A stretch of DNA of 9,145 nt from Bdellovibrio sp. (GTDB lineage: Bacteria > Bdellovibrionota > Bdellovibrionia > Bdellovibrionales > Bdellovibrionaceae). Of this stretch, positions 1-6,296 are shown one piece after another. Numbering within the stretch: position 1 is the stretch's first letter; every line of letters starts with the position of its first letter. A program made the position numbers and the translations under genes. Location: NCBI GenBank assembly GCA_003176075.1, contig PSRN01000258.1, positions 1 to 9,145 on the forward strand, read 5' to 3'. The notes under the pieces are model-generated. The model saw only the letters and a program-made list of their open reading frames with translations, had not been told where the DNA came from and did not search any database.

Positions 1-344
1 AAAAGATCAATGCTGCAGAACTTCTTTCGGGTTTTGGCGGGACAGATCAGCCAGCGCGTGACCGGTACCTTCGGAAAGGGCCAGAGTGGCCAGAGCCAGA
101 TGGAGCAGGGCCAGACAAGGAAGAGTCACAGCGAACTGAAATTTTGGCGGCACCGGCCATTCACTCGCGTAATTAAGGGCTGGAAGGCTTACAAAACCGT
201 ACAGAATTATATCCAACTGAACGAACAAGAAGAGTGTGGCAAGAGACCTTACAGGAAGGAACGGCTGCGCGGACTTTCTCCTGAAGAACTTCAAAGCCTA
301 TGGGAATGAAATGGGATCGAGTTCAAGGTTCCAAGATCAGCGCC

Positions 345-581
345 TCAAAGCCAATAGGGGAGAAACTCTTTCTGGTGAAGCCTTTTTCTTATTTTTTGTT
401 TTTCTTTGCCGCCCCCCTCGTCAACGACAATTTCAAGCTTGTATGACTCGTCGTCATTGAATTTCAGCCAGGCAGAAAATGTGTGTTTAGGGAAATCTTT
501 AAATACAAATTGAACATCGTAGCCACCATGTTCAGCTTCCTCGACAGCGAACACCAGGATAGGTCTTTTGAAAAGATCCAC
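345..581 (-). CDS. Possible small protein or gene remnant of unknown function
   Basis: This 78-codon ORF begins with GTG at 581. The open frame extends a further 19 codons upstream (to a TAA near 640) without an ATG. Residues 8-55 alternate hydrophobic and polar side chains in the way of beta strands (for example YDVQFVFKDF and SYKLEIVVDE), and codon choice is reasonable, which is why I prefer it over the antisense ORF at 483-761. The C-terminus is basic (KEKQKIRKR). No family is recognised, and no clear ribosome binding site precedes the GTG. The readable residues upstream of the start, ending at a stop, suggest it could be the tail of a broken longer gene. Low confidence that it is expressed. 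Confidence 0.3.
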   Translation of the reverse strand: MDLFKRPILVFAVEEAEHGGYDVQFVFKDFPKHTFSAWLKFNDDESYKLEIVVDEGGGKEKQKIRKRLHQKEFLPYWL

Positions 582-758
582 AAATTTTGTTTTCGAAATG
601 ACGCCGTCGGTATTGAGTTTTGGGGGCCTTTCTTTGATTTAAGAGAGGATTTTGACTCGAACGAAGCTACCAACATGCTCGCGCAACTCGCAACGGACAA
701 GTCGCAAAGCGATGATTTCTCAGGCTTTAAAACGCCTCTATCGCAAGGAATTTTAAGA

Positions 759-773
759 TGAGCTTGAAGCTCA
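759..773. repeat. Short perfect hairpin
   Basis: TGAGCT and AGCTCA form a 6-bp stem around a 3-base TGA loop. It overlaps the stop codon of the doubtful plus-strand ORF at 483-761. No T-run follows on either strand, so it does not look like an intrinsic terminator, and its role is unknown. Confidence 0.35.
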
Positions 774-946
774 CCGCCCAATACATCACGACTAACCAGT
801 GATTTCCGCCGGGGCCCTATGACGTTTTTCGCGACTGACCACTCGGTTTACAGACCCTGGAAGAAATGCATTCTCAATCGCAGGAAAATTCTATTTTTTC
901 CCCACGTTCTTGTGTTTTCTCGGCGAGTACCTCAATAATTGCCTAA

Positions 947-2116
947 ATGAAAACCTTTTCTAAATTTGCGAACTTCTTCCCCTCTCGGCTCCATCTTCAG
1001 CTTGGAGACCCCATCCCACGGAATTCCCCCAGGAGGTCTCCACTTCGATTGATGGCGGCTGTTTTTTTGGCCGGCCATTGCTTCTATCTTCCTGCGGCCA
1101 GGGCGACATACTGCTGGGAAGTGAACCGAGTGAATGTGAAGTCAGGAAGTCCAATTACCAATAGAGAAGTAAGAACAAGAGCATTTTTTCGGTTTAGGCG
1201 GCTGGGCTATTGGCCAAGATTACAGTGGGTGACGATCCCTGATGGGGTGCTGTCCCAACTGAGTCAATTGGCCGAGCCATTACCCCGCAGTGAATATGAT
1301 TTATCCTTCAACCCCAAGGTTCTCGACGAATTGAAGCAAATCGTCCCGCGGGGGAGGGTGCTGAATATACTCTTTCAATATCCATATCCGACTCGAACTT
1401 CCAGCGCTCTTAGTGCTGTCCTGACTTTGAGTATAAACCAAAATGGCGAATGGAGCATCTCCGATGACGCCGGCGAAGGTCATGAGTATGTATACAATCA
1501 CAGCAGGCTTCCGAGCCCACTTTTTCCATGGGAGGAGGAGGAGGAGGAGAGAGAGGAGGCTTTGCTGTATTTCGAGCGTCCCGACGACGATTTTGCGAGT
1601 AATCATGGTTATCCGCGCCCACTCGTGCACCAGGAAATGCAGACTCTCCTGTATTTGAACAAACTATTGAATGGGGGTCCGGCAGAGGTACTCAGGGCGC
1701 GCATGATGAGGATCAGGTCAAAAACGGTGCGTGACCTCGTGCGGGCGGATTTTCGCCCCGTATGGGAGAATTGGTTGCGTTCAATTCCTCTGATCACGGA
1801 TGAAATCGTGGAACTTGTTCTTGCTAGTCAAGGTCTTCGCTACAGCATTGAATCTGGGCTGGAGAGAAGGAGCGATCCGATCGACAATGACCAAAGAAGA
1901 AAAATCGCGGCAATTAAGTATTTGATCAAAAATAATTTGAAATTTGTGTCCTCGGCTCAACGGCCATTTGGCGAAGCAAGAATTGTCCCCCGTAAAACGG
2001 ACACGGACGAAATCCTTCATAAGAGTTTTGATTTTTGGGGTGAGCTGTTGGGGTCCCTGAAGCAATTCGGTGTTGAGGAGCATGACGGCGAATGGAAGCG
2101 TCGTGAGACCCCTTGA
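947..2116 (+). CDS. Putative exported protein of unknown function
   Basis: This 389-residue ORF matches no family I recognise. Residues 29-53 look like a signal peptide: a basic stretch (RRSPLR), a hydrophobic core (LMAAVFLAG...) and an A-R-A cleavage motif near residue 53 before TYCWEV. The product is therefore probably exported to the periplasm or outer membrane. The paired arginines only loosely resemble a Tat motif because the usual Phe is Pro. ATG 947 is chosen because it keeps the basic region ahead of the hydrophobic core, but it has no Shine-Dalgarno. An in-frame AGGAGG at 1031-1036 lies 12-15 bases before TTG 1049 and ATG 1052, which are possible alternative starts without a basic n-region. 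The mature part is charged and mixed, with a run of six GAG codons (about residues 196-201) and no membrane segment. It stands alone and converges with the GNAT remnant; it is probably lineage-specific. Confidence 0.7.
   Translation: MKTFSKFANFFPSRLHLQLGDPIPRNSPRRSPLRLMAAVFLAGHCFYLPAARATYCWEVNRVNVKSGSPITNREVRTRAFFRFRRLGYWPRLQWVTIPDGVLSQLSQLAEPLPRSEYDLSFNPKVLDELKQIVPRGRVLNILFQYPYPTRTSSALSAVLTLSINQNGEWSISDDAGEGHEYVYNHSRLPSPLFPWEEEEEEREEALLYFERPDDDFASNHGYPRPLVHQEMQTLLYLNKLLNGGPAEVLRARMMRIRSKTVRDLVRADFRPVWENWLRSIPLITDEIVELVLASQGLRYSIESGLERRSDPIDNDQRRKIAAIKYLIKNNLKFVSSAQRPFGEARIVPRKTDTDEILHKSFDFWGELLGSLKQFGVEEHDGEWKRRETP
1530..1559 (+). repeat. (GAG)6 microsatellite in a 30-base all-purine tract
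   Basis: Six perfect GAG codons at 1532-1549 are followed by AGA GAG GAG, so positions 1530-1559 are uninterrupted purines. The frame encodes an acidic run in the exported protein. Gain or loss of repeat units by polymerase slippage would change the Glu count without a frameshift. Confidence 0.85.
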
Positions 2117-2162
2117 CGTGACAATAGTTGCGTTCTTCTTCTCTGTCAGGGCGGTATGAGCC

Positions 2163-2459
2163 TCATAACTTCTTTTCCATAAGGATCTTTGAGTCTTCTG
2201 GCTCAGGTTCAAAACCAGTGATAATAAATCCGGATTTGATGTTTAATATAAGCATGTGCTGCCAGCGATTTTGCGTCTTTGTCTCCACCGAAGTGAATCC
2301 CTGGCCACGACACCATTGATGTTGAAGATTCATGAGAGCCCTAGCGATAGCGTGACCACGGTACGCGGGTAAAACTCCGCCAAGCCAGCTGTAAAAACGC
2401 GCCTTGTCCAGCTCGTAGCCGAGTTTAAAAGCGACCGGCTTATTGTCAACGAAAGCCAT
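2163..2459 (-). CDS. N-terminally truncated GNAT acetyltransferase, probable remnant
   Basis: The 98 residues match the C-terminal two thirds of a GNAT N-acetyltransferase, the family that moves an acetyl group from acetyl-CoA to an amine. The acetyl-CoA-binding motif A is visible at residues 25-43 (WLGGVLPAYRGHAIARALM). A37 replaces the usual glycine of the R-G-x-G-x-A loop. A motif B-like segment follows at about 66-82 (MLILNIKSGF). Full-length members are about 140-160 residues; the first beta strand and helices that shape the acceptor site are absent. An in-frame TAA lies one codon before ATG 2459 and no Shine-Dalgarno is seen. It sits 20 bp after the ruvB stop on the same strand, so it could only be translated from read-through of the ruv transcript. 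A 5' deletion that joined an old acetyltransferase gene to the end of ruvB is likely. The substrate is unknown. Confidence 0.7.
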   Translation of the reverse strand: MAFVDNKPVAFKLGYELDKARFYSWLGGVLPAYRGHAIARALMNLQHQWCRGQGFTSVETKTQNRWQHMLILNIKSGFIITGFEPEPEDSKILMEKKL

Positions 2460-2479
2460 GAATTAGGTTAAGTGAATTC

Positions 2480-3580
2480 TTAGAAAAAATCCAGTTGGTG
2501 GCTGTCGATCAAAGCCCCCAAATGCCGTCGCGCCAAATCGGTGAGCACTCTTCCCCGCTGGGTTTTAACCAGCAGCCCCTCTTGAATCAAAAAAGGTTCG
2601 TAAACTTCTTCCAGGGTATTCTTTTCTTCACTCAAAGCGGCTGAAAGCGTTTCAATGCCCACCGGCCCCCCCCGGTACCTTTGCGCGATCAGGGACAGAA
2701 TTCGACGGTCCATATCGTCGAGACCCAGACGGTCCACGCCCAGCTGATCGAGGGAAGAGGTCGCTATTTGCTCGGTGATTTGTCCCTGCCCCTGCACTTC
2801 GGCGTAATCGCGCACGCGCTTCAACAAGCGATTGGCGACACGCGGAGTCCCGCGCGAGCGGCGGGCGATCTCCAACAATCCCTCGTCGGCGGCGGGAATT
2901 TTTAGAATCTGCGCTGAACGATGAAGAATAAGTCCCAGGGACTCGCGATCATAAAACTGCAAGCGTTCGACGATACCGAAGCGATCGCGAAAAGGGGCAT
3001 TGAGCAGCCCGGCCCGCGTCGTCGCTCCGATCAAAGTGAAGGGGGCCAGCTGAAACTTCATGGAACGGGCCCCTAAACCTTCTCCCGTCACGAGATCCAG
3101 ATAGTAATCCTCCATGGCGGTGTAAAGATACTCCTCCACCTGCCGGCTCAGCCGATGAATCTCATCGATAAACAACACCGAAAAAGGTTTAAGGCTGGTC
3201 AAAATGGCGGCCAGATCCCCCTTCTTGTCCAAGGCCGGGGCGGAGGTCGCCTTAAAGCCCGCCCCCATTTCGCCAGCGATAATCCGCGCCAGCGTCGTTT
3301 TGCCGAGCCCGGGCGGGCCACTTAAAAGCAGGTGGTCGAGAGGCTCTTGCCGCCGCCGGGCGGCCTTGACGAAAACCTGCAGTTTTTCTTTGACGGTATC
3401 CTGACCTGGAAAGTCGGCAAAGCGCAAAGGCCGGAGTTGATTCTCCCATGAAATTTCGCCAGCAGCCAGATCCGGCGAGACCAAGTCTTTATTGAAATTG
3501 AGACCCTCACTGGAAACTCCAGGGGAATCTCGATGGGAATCTCGCTGGGAACCTTCATGGTGTTCAATAATTTTTGCCAT
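2480..3580 (-). CDS. ruvB: Holliday junction branch migration ATPase RuvB
   Basis: RuvB is the hexameric AAA+ motor that, loaded by RuvA, pumps DNA through Holliday junctions in recombinational repair. Visible landmarks are the conserved entry LRPLRFADFPGQ (49-60), Walker A GPPGLGKTT (88-96), Walker B with DEIH (139-142), sensor 1 IGATTRAG (184-191), the arginine-finger region PFRDRFG (196-202), sensor 2 GTPR (244-247), and the C-terminal winged-helix DNA-binding domain with YRGGPVGIETL (302-312) and YEPFLIQEG (328-335). At 366 residues it is about 30 longer than E. coli RuvB because of an N-terminal extension before LRP. Part of that extension is a tetrapeptide repeat encoded by a 12-bp tandem array (3511-3558). 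ATG 3580 lies 5 bp after the ruvA stop, and no strong Shine-Dalgarno is seen, which suggests coupling to ruvA translation. It is the last ruv gene; no terminator follows. Confidence 0.97.
   Translation of the reverse strand: MAKIIEHHEGSQRDSHRDSPGVSSEGLNFNKDLVSPDLAAGEISWENQLRPLRFADFPGQDTVKEKLQVFVKAARRRQEPLDHLLLSGPPGLGKTTLARIIAGEMGAGFKATSAPALDKKGDLAAILTSLKPFSVLFIDEIHRLSRQVEEYLYTAMEDYYLDLVTGEGLGARSMKFQLAPFTLIGATTRAGLLNAPFRDRFGIVERLQFYDRESLGLILHRSAQILKIPAADEGLLEIARRSRGTPRVANRLLKRVRDYAEVQGQGQITEQIATSSLDQLGVDRLGLDDMDRRILSLIAQRYRGGPVGIETLSAALSEEKNTLEEVYEPFLIQEGLLVKTQRGRVLTDLARRHLGALIDSHQLDFF
3511..3558 (-). repeat. Four degenerate 12-bp tandem repeats in the ruvB 5' end
   Basis: On the plus strand the units are TGGAAACTCCAG, GGGAATCTCGAT, GGGAATCTCGCT and GGGAACCTTCAT; the middle two match at 11 of 12 positions. 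In the ruvB frame they encode about residues 9-24, with an R-D-S core (RDSH, RDSP). The array explains most of the extra length of the RuvB N-terminus and looks like slippage-driven growth of a dispensable tail. Confidence 0.75.
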
Positions 3581-3585
3581 AGCGA

Positions 3586-4170
3586 TTACAATCCTGTCGA
3601 AAGAAGGGAAAGACTCTCCCGCACGCCCTCTTCAAAGGTGAGGCCCGGCGGCAGTCGGGCCAAGACTTTCTCCACCTCGGGCGGACGAAACCCCAAGTGC
3701 AGTAAAGCCGAACTGATGTCATCGGTGGGTTTTTGTGCTGGACTAACCGAGCGGCCTTCCTCTGCCATGACGAGTTTTCCCTTGAGCGTCAGGATCATTT
3801 GCTCGGCCGTTTTTTTCCCCACCTTGGGGAGTTTCGCCAAGCCCTTGACGTCTTCCGTTTCAATCAGACGCACCAGTTCTTCCTTGCTGGTGCCCGAAAG
3901 AATGTTCAAAGCCATTTTCGGCCCCACGCCGTTCACTTTCAAAAGAGTCAAAAAGAGCTTCTTTTGTTCACGATCAGTGAAGGCAAACAGTTGAATGGCG
4001 TCTTCCCTGACTTGCGTCGAAATCCAAAATTCCAACCTTTGCCCCAGTTTCTCGGGCAAATCCGCCAGCACGTTCAAAGGGCAGTGCAGCTCATAGCCCA
4101 CACCTTGGACATCCAAAGTCGTCGCTTCGAGAGTCGCTTCCAGCAATGTTCCGCGTAAAAAATTAATCAC
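3586..4170 (-). CDS. ruvA: Holliday junction branch migration protein RuvA
   Basis: RuvA binds the four-way junction as a tetramer and recruits RuvB. At 194 residues it has the usual family length. Domain I is an OB fold (1-64) containing VQGVGYELHC and VREDAIQLFAF, with acidic residues E56 and D57 near the expected position of the acidic pin. Domain II has two helix-hairpin-helix motifs, VNGVGPKMALNIL (about 79-91) and LPKVGKKTAEQMI (about 114-126), which hold the DNA backbone. A loose linker (134-148) leads to domain III (149-194), the RuvB-binding three-helix unit beginning DDISSALLHLGF. The start is GTG 4170, which overlaps the ruvC stop in the 4-base GTGA, with AGGGA 8 bases upstream. 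Such overlap normally couples translation of the two genes. Confidence 0.97.
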   Translation of the reverse strand: MINFLRGTLLEATLEATTLDVQGVGYELHCPLNVLADLPEKLGQRLEFWISTQVREDAIQLFAFTDREQKKLFLTLLKVNGVGPKMALNILSGTSKEELVRLIETEDVKGLAKLPKVGKKTAEQMILTLKGKLVMAEEGRSVSPAQKPTDDISSALLHLGFRPPEVEKVLARLPPGLTFEEGVRESLSLLSTGL

Positions 4171-4700
4171 AAGATCCGTCCCTGCTCGAGCCTCAACCGT
4201 TCTGTCCAGCGATAACTGTGATAAATCGCCAAGGCAAGCGCATCCGAAGCGTCAAGACTCACAACTGAACGGAGACGAAGGTGCGAACAAACGGCCTTTT
4301 GCACGCTATCTTTGCATGCTCCGCCGTTCCCGGCCACCGCCTTTTTAACTTCACGCGTGGCGTATTCAGAAAGCCGCGCGCCAGAGCGAATCGCTTGCGC
4401 TATAACCACGCCGCGGGCATGTCCCAGTTTGAAAGCGCTTTCGGCGCTCTTACCAAGAAAGATTTTTTCCACGATCACGTGATGAGGACGGTATTTCTGA
4501 AAAAGAGTTTGCAAACTCTCACTGAGTTCACTGAGCCTTTGCGCCAACGGAAGCTGGCCGTCCATCTCAACCACGCCATGAGCCATGTGGCGAAGCATTC
4601 CCGTGACGTCAAAACATAGAACCCCGAAGCCCGTCTTCAAGGACCCTGGATCGATGCCTAAAAAAATCTGACTCTCCCCCTCAACCATGCCCGGAATCAA
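4167..4700 (-). CDS. ruvC: Crossover junction endodeoxyribonuclease RuvC
   Basis: RuvC is the Mg-dependent nuclease that cuts Holliday junctions symmetrically within the RuvABC complex. The 177-residue product shows the four acidic catalytic residues of the RNase H-like fold: D17 in GIDPG, E78 in VEKIF, and D150 and D153 in LDASDALALA. The conserved KKAVAGNGGACK segment is at 119-130. The chosen start is TTG 4700, with AAAGGG 11 bases upstream; ATG 4688 (residue 5) is an alternative that lacks a Shine-Dalgarno. Catalytic D17 therefore sits slightly further in than in E. coli (D7). It is first in ruvC-ruvA-ruvB and divergent from a TPR gene; its candidate promoter is at 4786-4794. Confidence 0.97.
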   Translation of the reverse strand: MIPGMVEGESQIFLGIDPGSLKTGFGVLCFDVTGMLRHMAHGVVEMDGQLPLAQRLSELSESLQTLFQKYRPHHVIVEKIFLGKSAESAFKLGHARGVVIAQAIRSGARLSEYATREVKKAVAGNGGACKDSVQKAVCSHLRLRSVVSLDASDALALAIYHSYRWTERLRLEQGRIL

Positions 4701-4711
4701 AACACAGAATG

Positions 4712-4727
4712 CCCTTTGAACAAAGGG
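4712..4727. repeat. Perfect inverted repeat in the ruvC/TPR divergent region
   Basis: CCCTTTG, AA, CAAAGGG forms two 7-base arms around a 2-base centre. Read on each strand, the AAAGGG arm is a Shine-Dalgarno-like sequence: 11 bases before the ruvC TTG (minus) and 9 bases before GTG 4737 (plus). It may simply be two ribosome binding sites back to back, or an operator. Both are inference. Confidence 0.6.
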
Positions 4728-4748
4728 AAAATCAGCGTGCGCGAGTTG

Positions 4749-4768
4749 CCCTCGAAATCATTTGAGGG
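4749..4768 (+). repeat. Second hairpin in the divergent region
   Basis: CCCTC and GAGGG pair, and the stem continues with a G-T wobble and two A-T pairs around a 4-base ATCA loop. In the opposite strand the wobble becomes an A-C mismatch, so it folds better in a plus-strand transcript. No T-run follows, so it is not an intrinsic terminator. It would lie in the leader of the TPR gene if that gene starts at 4797. Confidence 0.45.
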
Positions 4769-4785
4769 CTGGTCTCAATTAAGGC

Positions 4786-4794
4786 ATTCTATCA
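4786..4794 (-). promoter_or_regulatory. Candidate extended -10 promoter for ruvCAB
   Basis: On the minus strand the sequence reads TG-A-TAGAAT: five of six matches to TATAAT preceded by an extended-10 TG. A poor -35 (TTGCTG) lies 18 bases upstream. Transcription would start near 4778-4780, giving a leader of about 78 bases before ruvC that includes both inverted repeats. No LexA-type box was seen in the 120 bases upstream of ruvC. Confidence 0.4.
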
Positions 4795-4796
4795 AG

Positions 4797-5567
4797 GTGA
4801 GTTCAATTTCAGCAAAAACCCTCGAACAATATGAAAAGCTACTGGCCAAGGAGCCCCGCTCCAAAGTCTTTGCGGCTCTTGCCGATGCCTATCGCGAAAA
4901 AGGGCGTCTGAAAGACGCTCTAAAAACCGCCACCGATGGGATCGACCGCCATCCTGACTATGTGGGTGGGTATTTGGCTTGTGCGCGTGTTTTGAGCGAG
5001 ATGGGACAACTGCAAGACGCGGAGAAGACGCTTAAAAAGGCCATCGAGCTTTCTCCTGAAAATCTGCTCGCGTACCAACTTCTCGGCCAAGTCTACGTGG
5101 AACTCAAAAGGCCCCACGACGCTTTAAAGGCCCATAAGATGGTGCTGTTCTTGAATCCTTTGGCTGAGCGGTCCCGACAGGCGGTTGAAAAGCTGGAAAC
5201 CCTCACGGCGGTTGATTATGAAGATGATCTCTTTGAAATGCGGCAACTCAAGGAAACGCCATTGCCCCCGTCCCAAAAACCACCGGAGGAACATTCACTG
5301 GACCGCCACTTGTCCTATATAGACGCGCTGATCGTGCGCAATGACCTTAAAAAAGCGCGTGAATTCCTTTACGCTCTCAGCGAGGAATTCCCCGAATCCG
5401 CCGAAGTCCGCAAGCGTTGGGATTACTTTGATGAGGAGATCACCCCTCCCCAGGATGAAATATTAAAGCCCCTGGCGAGTCGGGAAAAGAAAATCTGGGA
5501 GAGAAAAAAAATCCTGCTCGAGTCCATTTTAGGGCGGATTGAACAGCATCGGCACATCCTCGGTTGA
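4797..5567 (+). CDS. Tetratricopeptide repeat protein of unknown role
   Basis: The protein is about 256 residues from GTG 4797. It has at least three TPR units starting near ISAKTLEQYEKLL and running to about residue 125: SKVFAALADAYREKG, then YVGGYLACARVLSEMG, then LLAYQLLGQVYVELK. A Pro-rich linker follows, then a charged helical C-terminal part (about residues 168-256) with one more TPR-like pair. TPRs bind protein partners; nothing here shows an enzyme. No signal peptide or membrane segment is seen, so it is probably cytoplasmic. The frame is open upstream to TTG 4716 and GTG 4737, the latter with AAGGG 9 bases before. I prefer 4797 because the recognisable TPR fold begins immediately after it and the upstream 27 codons are unconvincing, although its AAGG is 12 bases away. 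It is divergent from ruvC. Confidence 0.85.
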   Translation: MSSISAKTLEQYEKLLAKEPRSKVFAALADAYREKGRLKDALKTATDGIDRHPDYVGGYLACARVLSEMGQLQDAEKTLKKAIELSPENLLAYQLLGQVYVELKRPHDALKAHKMVLFLNPLAERSRQAVEKLETLTAVDYEDDLFEMRQLKETPLPPSQKPPEEHSLDRHLSYIDALIVRNDLKKAREFLYALSEEFPESAEVRKRWDYFDEEITPPQDEILKPLASREKKIWERKKILLESILGRIEQHRHILG

Positions 5568-5592
5568 CCCTCCGGTCGATCTACCCTATGAA

Positions 5593-5657
5593 ATTTAAAG
5601 ATTTAGAGATTTAGGAATTTTGGGGATTTAGAGATCGAGAGATTTAGGGATTTGGAG
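5593..5657. repeat. Degenerate 8-bp tandem array upstream of efp
   Basis: Eight consecutive units resemble ATTTAGRG: ATTTAAAG, ATTTAGAG, ATTTAGGA, ATTTTGGGG (9 bases), ATTTAGAG, ATCGAGAG, ATTTAGGG, ATTTGGAG. They fill most of the gap between the TPR gene and efp and end about 22 bases before the efp ribosome binding site. The plus strand is rich in purines and T. Any efp promoter must overlap or follow the array. Confidence 0.85.
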
Positions 5658-5678
5658 ATTTTTATTGCAGCAGAAGCG

Positions 5679-5684
5679 AAGGAG
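5679..5684 (+). promoter_or_regulatory. efp ribosome binding site
   Basis: AAGGAG lies 8 bases before ATG 5693 and overlaps the alternative GTG 5684. This sets the efp start at 5693. Confidence 0.85.
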
Positions 5685-5692
5685 TGGATTCC

Positions 5693-6256
5693 ATGTACGA
5701 AAACGCGGATTTTAAAAAGGGCCTTCGAATCATGGTCGAAGGCCAACCGTATTCGATTGTCGATTTTCAGCACGTCAAACCGGGCAAAGGAAACCAGTTC
5801 ACGCGCACGAAAATGAGGAATCTCCTCACCGGCCAGCTGCTGGAGAGAACCTTCAAGTCGGGAGAAAAATTCGACGTCCCCAATGTCCTCAACCGCGAAA
5901 TGTCTTATCTCTACAAGGACGACAACGGGTACAATTTCATGGACAAGGAAAACTACGAACAGATCACCATGACCGAGAATGAAATCGGCGAAGCCAAGAA
6001 TTTTCTGATTGAAAACCTTCAGGTGGTGATTTTGTTTTATAACGAACGTCCAGTTTCCTGCGACGTCCCCAAGGCCGTGAATTTGAAGGTCGCCCAAACC
6101 GACCCCGGCATGAGAGGCGACACGGTGACGGGAGCCACGAAGCCAGCGACCCTTGAAACTGGACTTGTGGTTAAAGTCCCGCTTCACATCAACGAAGGCG
6201 ACCTCTTGCGCATCGACACGACCACCGGCGAATACGTCGAAAGAGTCAATAAATAG
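5693..6256 (+). CDS. efp: Translation elongation factor P
   Basis: EF-P binds between the ribosomal P and E sites and helps peptide bond formation at consecutive prolines. The 187-residue product has exactly the family length. Domain I (KOW-like, about 1-63) begins MYENADFKKGLRI and carries the loop VKPGKG, whose K32 corresponds to the E. coli K34 that receives beta-lysine. This loop keeps the lysine rather than the arginine of rhamnosylated EF-Ps. Domain II (about 64-125) includes FDVPNV and YLYKDD. Domain III has the family signature region KPATLETGLVVKVPL followed by GDLLRIDTTTGEYVERV at the C-terminus. ATG 5693 is chosen over an in-frame GTG at 5684 because AAGGAG is 8 bases upstream. No epmA or epmB homologue is in the window. 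The gene is flanked by short tandem arrays on both sides. Confidence 0.97.
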   Translation: MYENADFKKGLRIMVEGQPYSIVDFQHVKPGKGNQFTRTKMRNLLTGQLLERTFKSGEKFDVPNVLNREMSYLYKDDNGYNFMDKENYEQITMTENEIGEAKNFLIENLQVVILFYNERPVSCDVPKAVNLKVAQTDPGMRGDTVTGATKPATLETGLVVKVPLHINEGDLLRIDTTTGEYVERVNK

Positions 6257-6296
6257 AGCCACGGCAATCGAATAAATCTGCTTCTTGATTGAGTTT

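Larger units (their letters stand above)
1..946. other. Gene-poor stretch without a confident coding sequence
   Basis: No ORF here has a good start, a ribosome binding site and a recognisable family. Candidates conflict. A minus-strand ORF at 7-294 (95 codons, TTG start directly after an in-frame stop, no Shine-Dalgarno) would give two hydrophobic segments, roughly residues 17-42 and 52-74. A plus-strand ORF at 10-309 overlaps it and looks like a shadow. A plus-strand ORF at 483-761 (92 codons) is codon-aligned antisense to the minus-strand ORF at 345-581. A short perfect hairpin lies at 759-773 (TGAGCT, 3-base loop, AGCTCA) with no following T-run. The segment 762-946 shows nothing coding. 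It could be decayed genes or a lineage-specific spacer; the sequence alone does not decide. Confidence 0.5.

Noticed and set aside
10..309. 99-codon plus-strand ORF at the window start
   Set aside because: No Shine-Dalgarno is visible, composition is Q/R/S-rich, and it arises from a GGCCAGA-rich repetitive stretch; it resembles no protein family.
2155..2167. TATGAG-C-CTCATA inverted repeat between the convergent genes as a terminator
   Set aside because: It is short, AT-rich, has a 1-base centre and lacks a T-run, so it cannot be called an intrinsic terminator.
3322..3567. Minus-strand ORF with a KVP-SEIP-IEIP-LEFP repeat
   Set aside because: It is an alternative frame of the 12-bp array inside ruvB; the ruvB frame continues into the conserved AAA+ motor.
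4701..4820. LexA/SOS box upstream of ruvC
   Set aside because: No CTGT-N8-ACAG, GAAC-N4-GTTC or TTAC-N3-GTAA pattern was found by eye, although ruv genes are SOS-controlled in some bacteria.
5593..5657. Resemblance of the array to plant-type telomere repeats (TTTAGGG)
   Set aside because: The period is 8 bases, units are degenerate, and it is internal between two intact bacterial genes.
5593..5657. CRISPR-like array
   Set aside because: Units are 8 bases and contiguous with no spacers, and no cas gene is present.
5603..6262. 219-codon minus-strand ORF opposite efp
   Set aside because: It is the antisense of a certain efp gene, and its C-terminus merely translates the 8-bp array (K-S-L-N-L style repeats).
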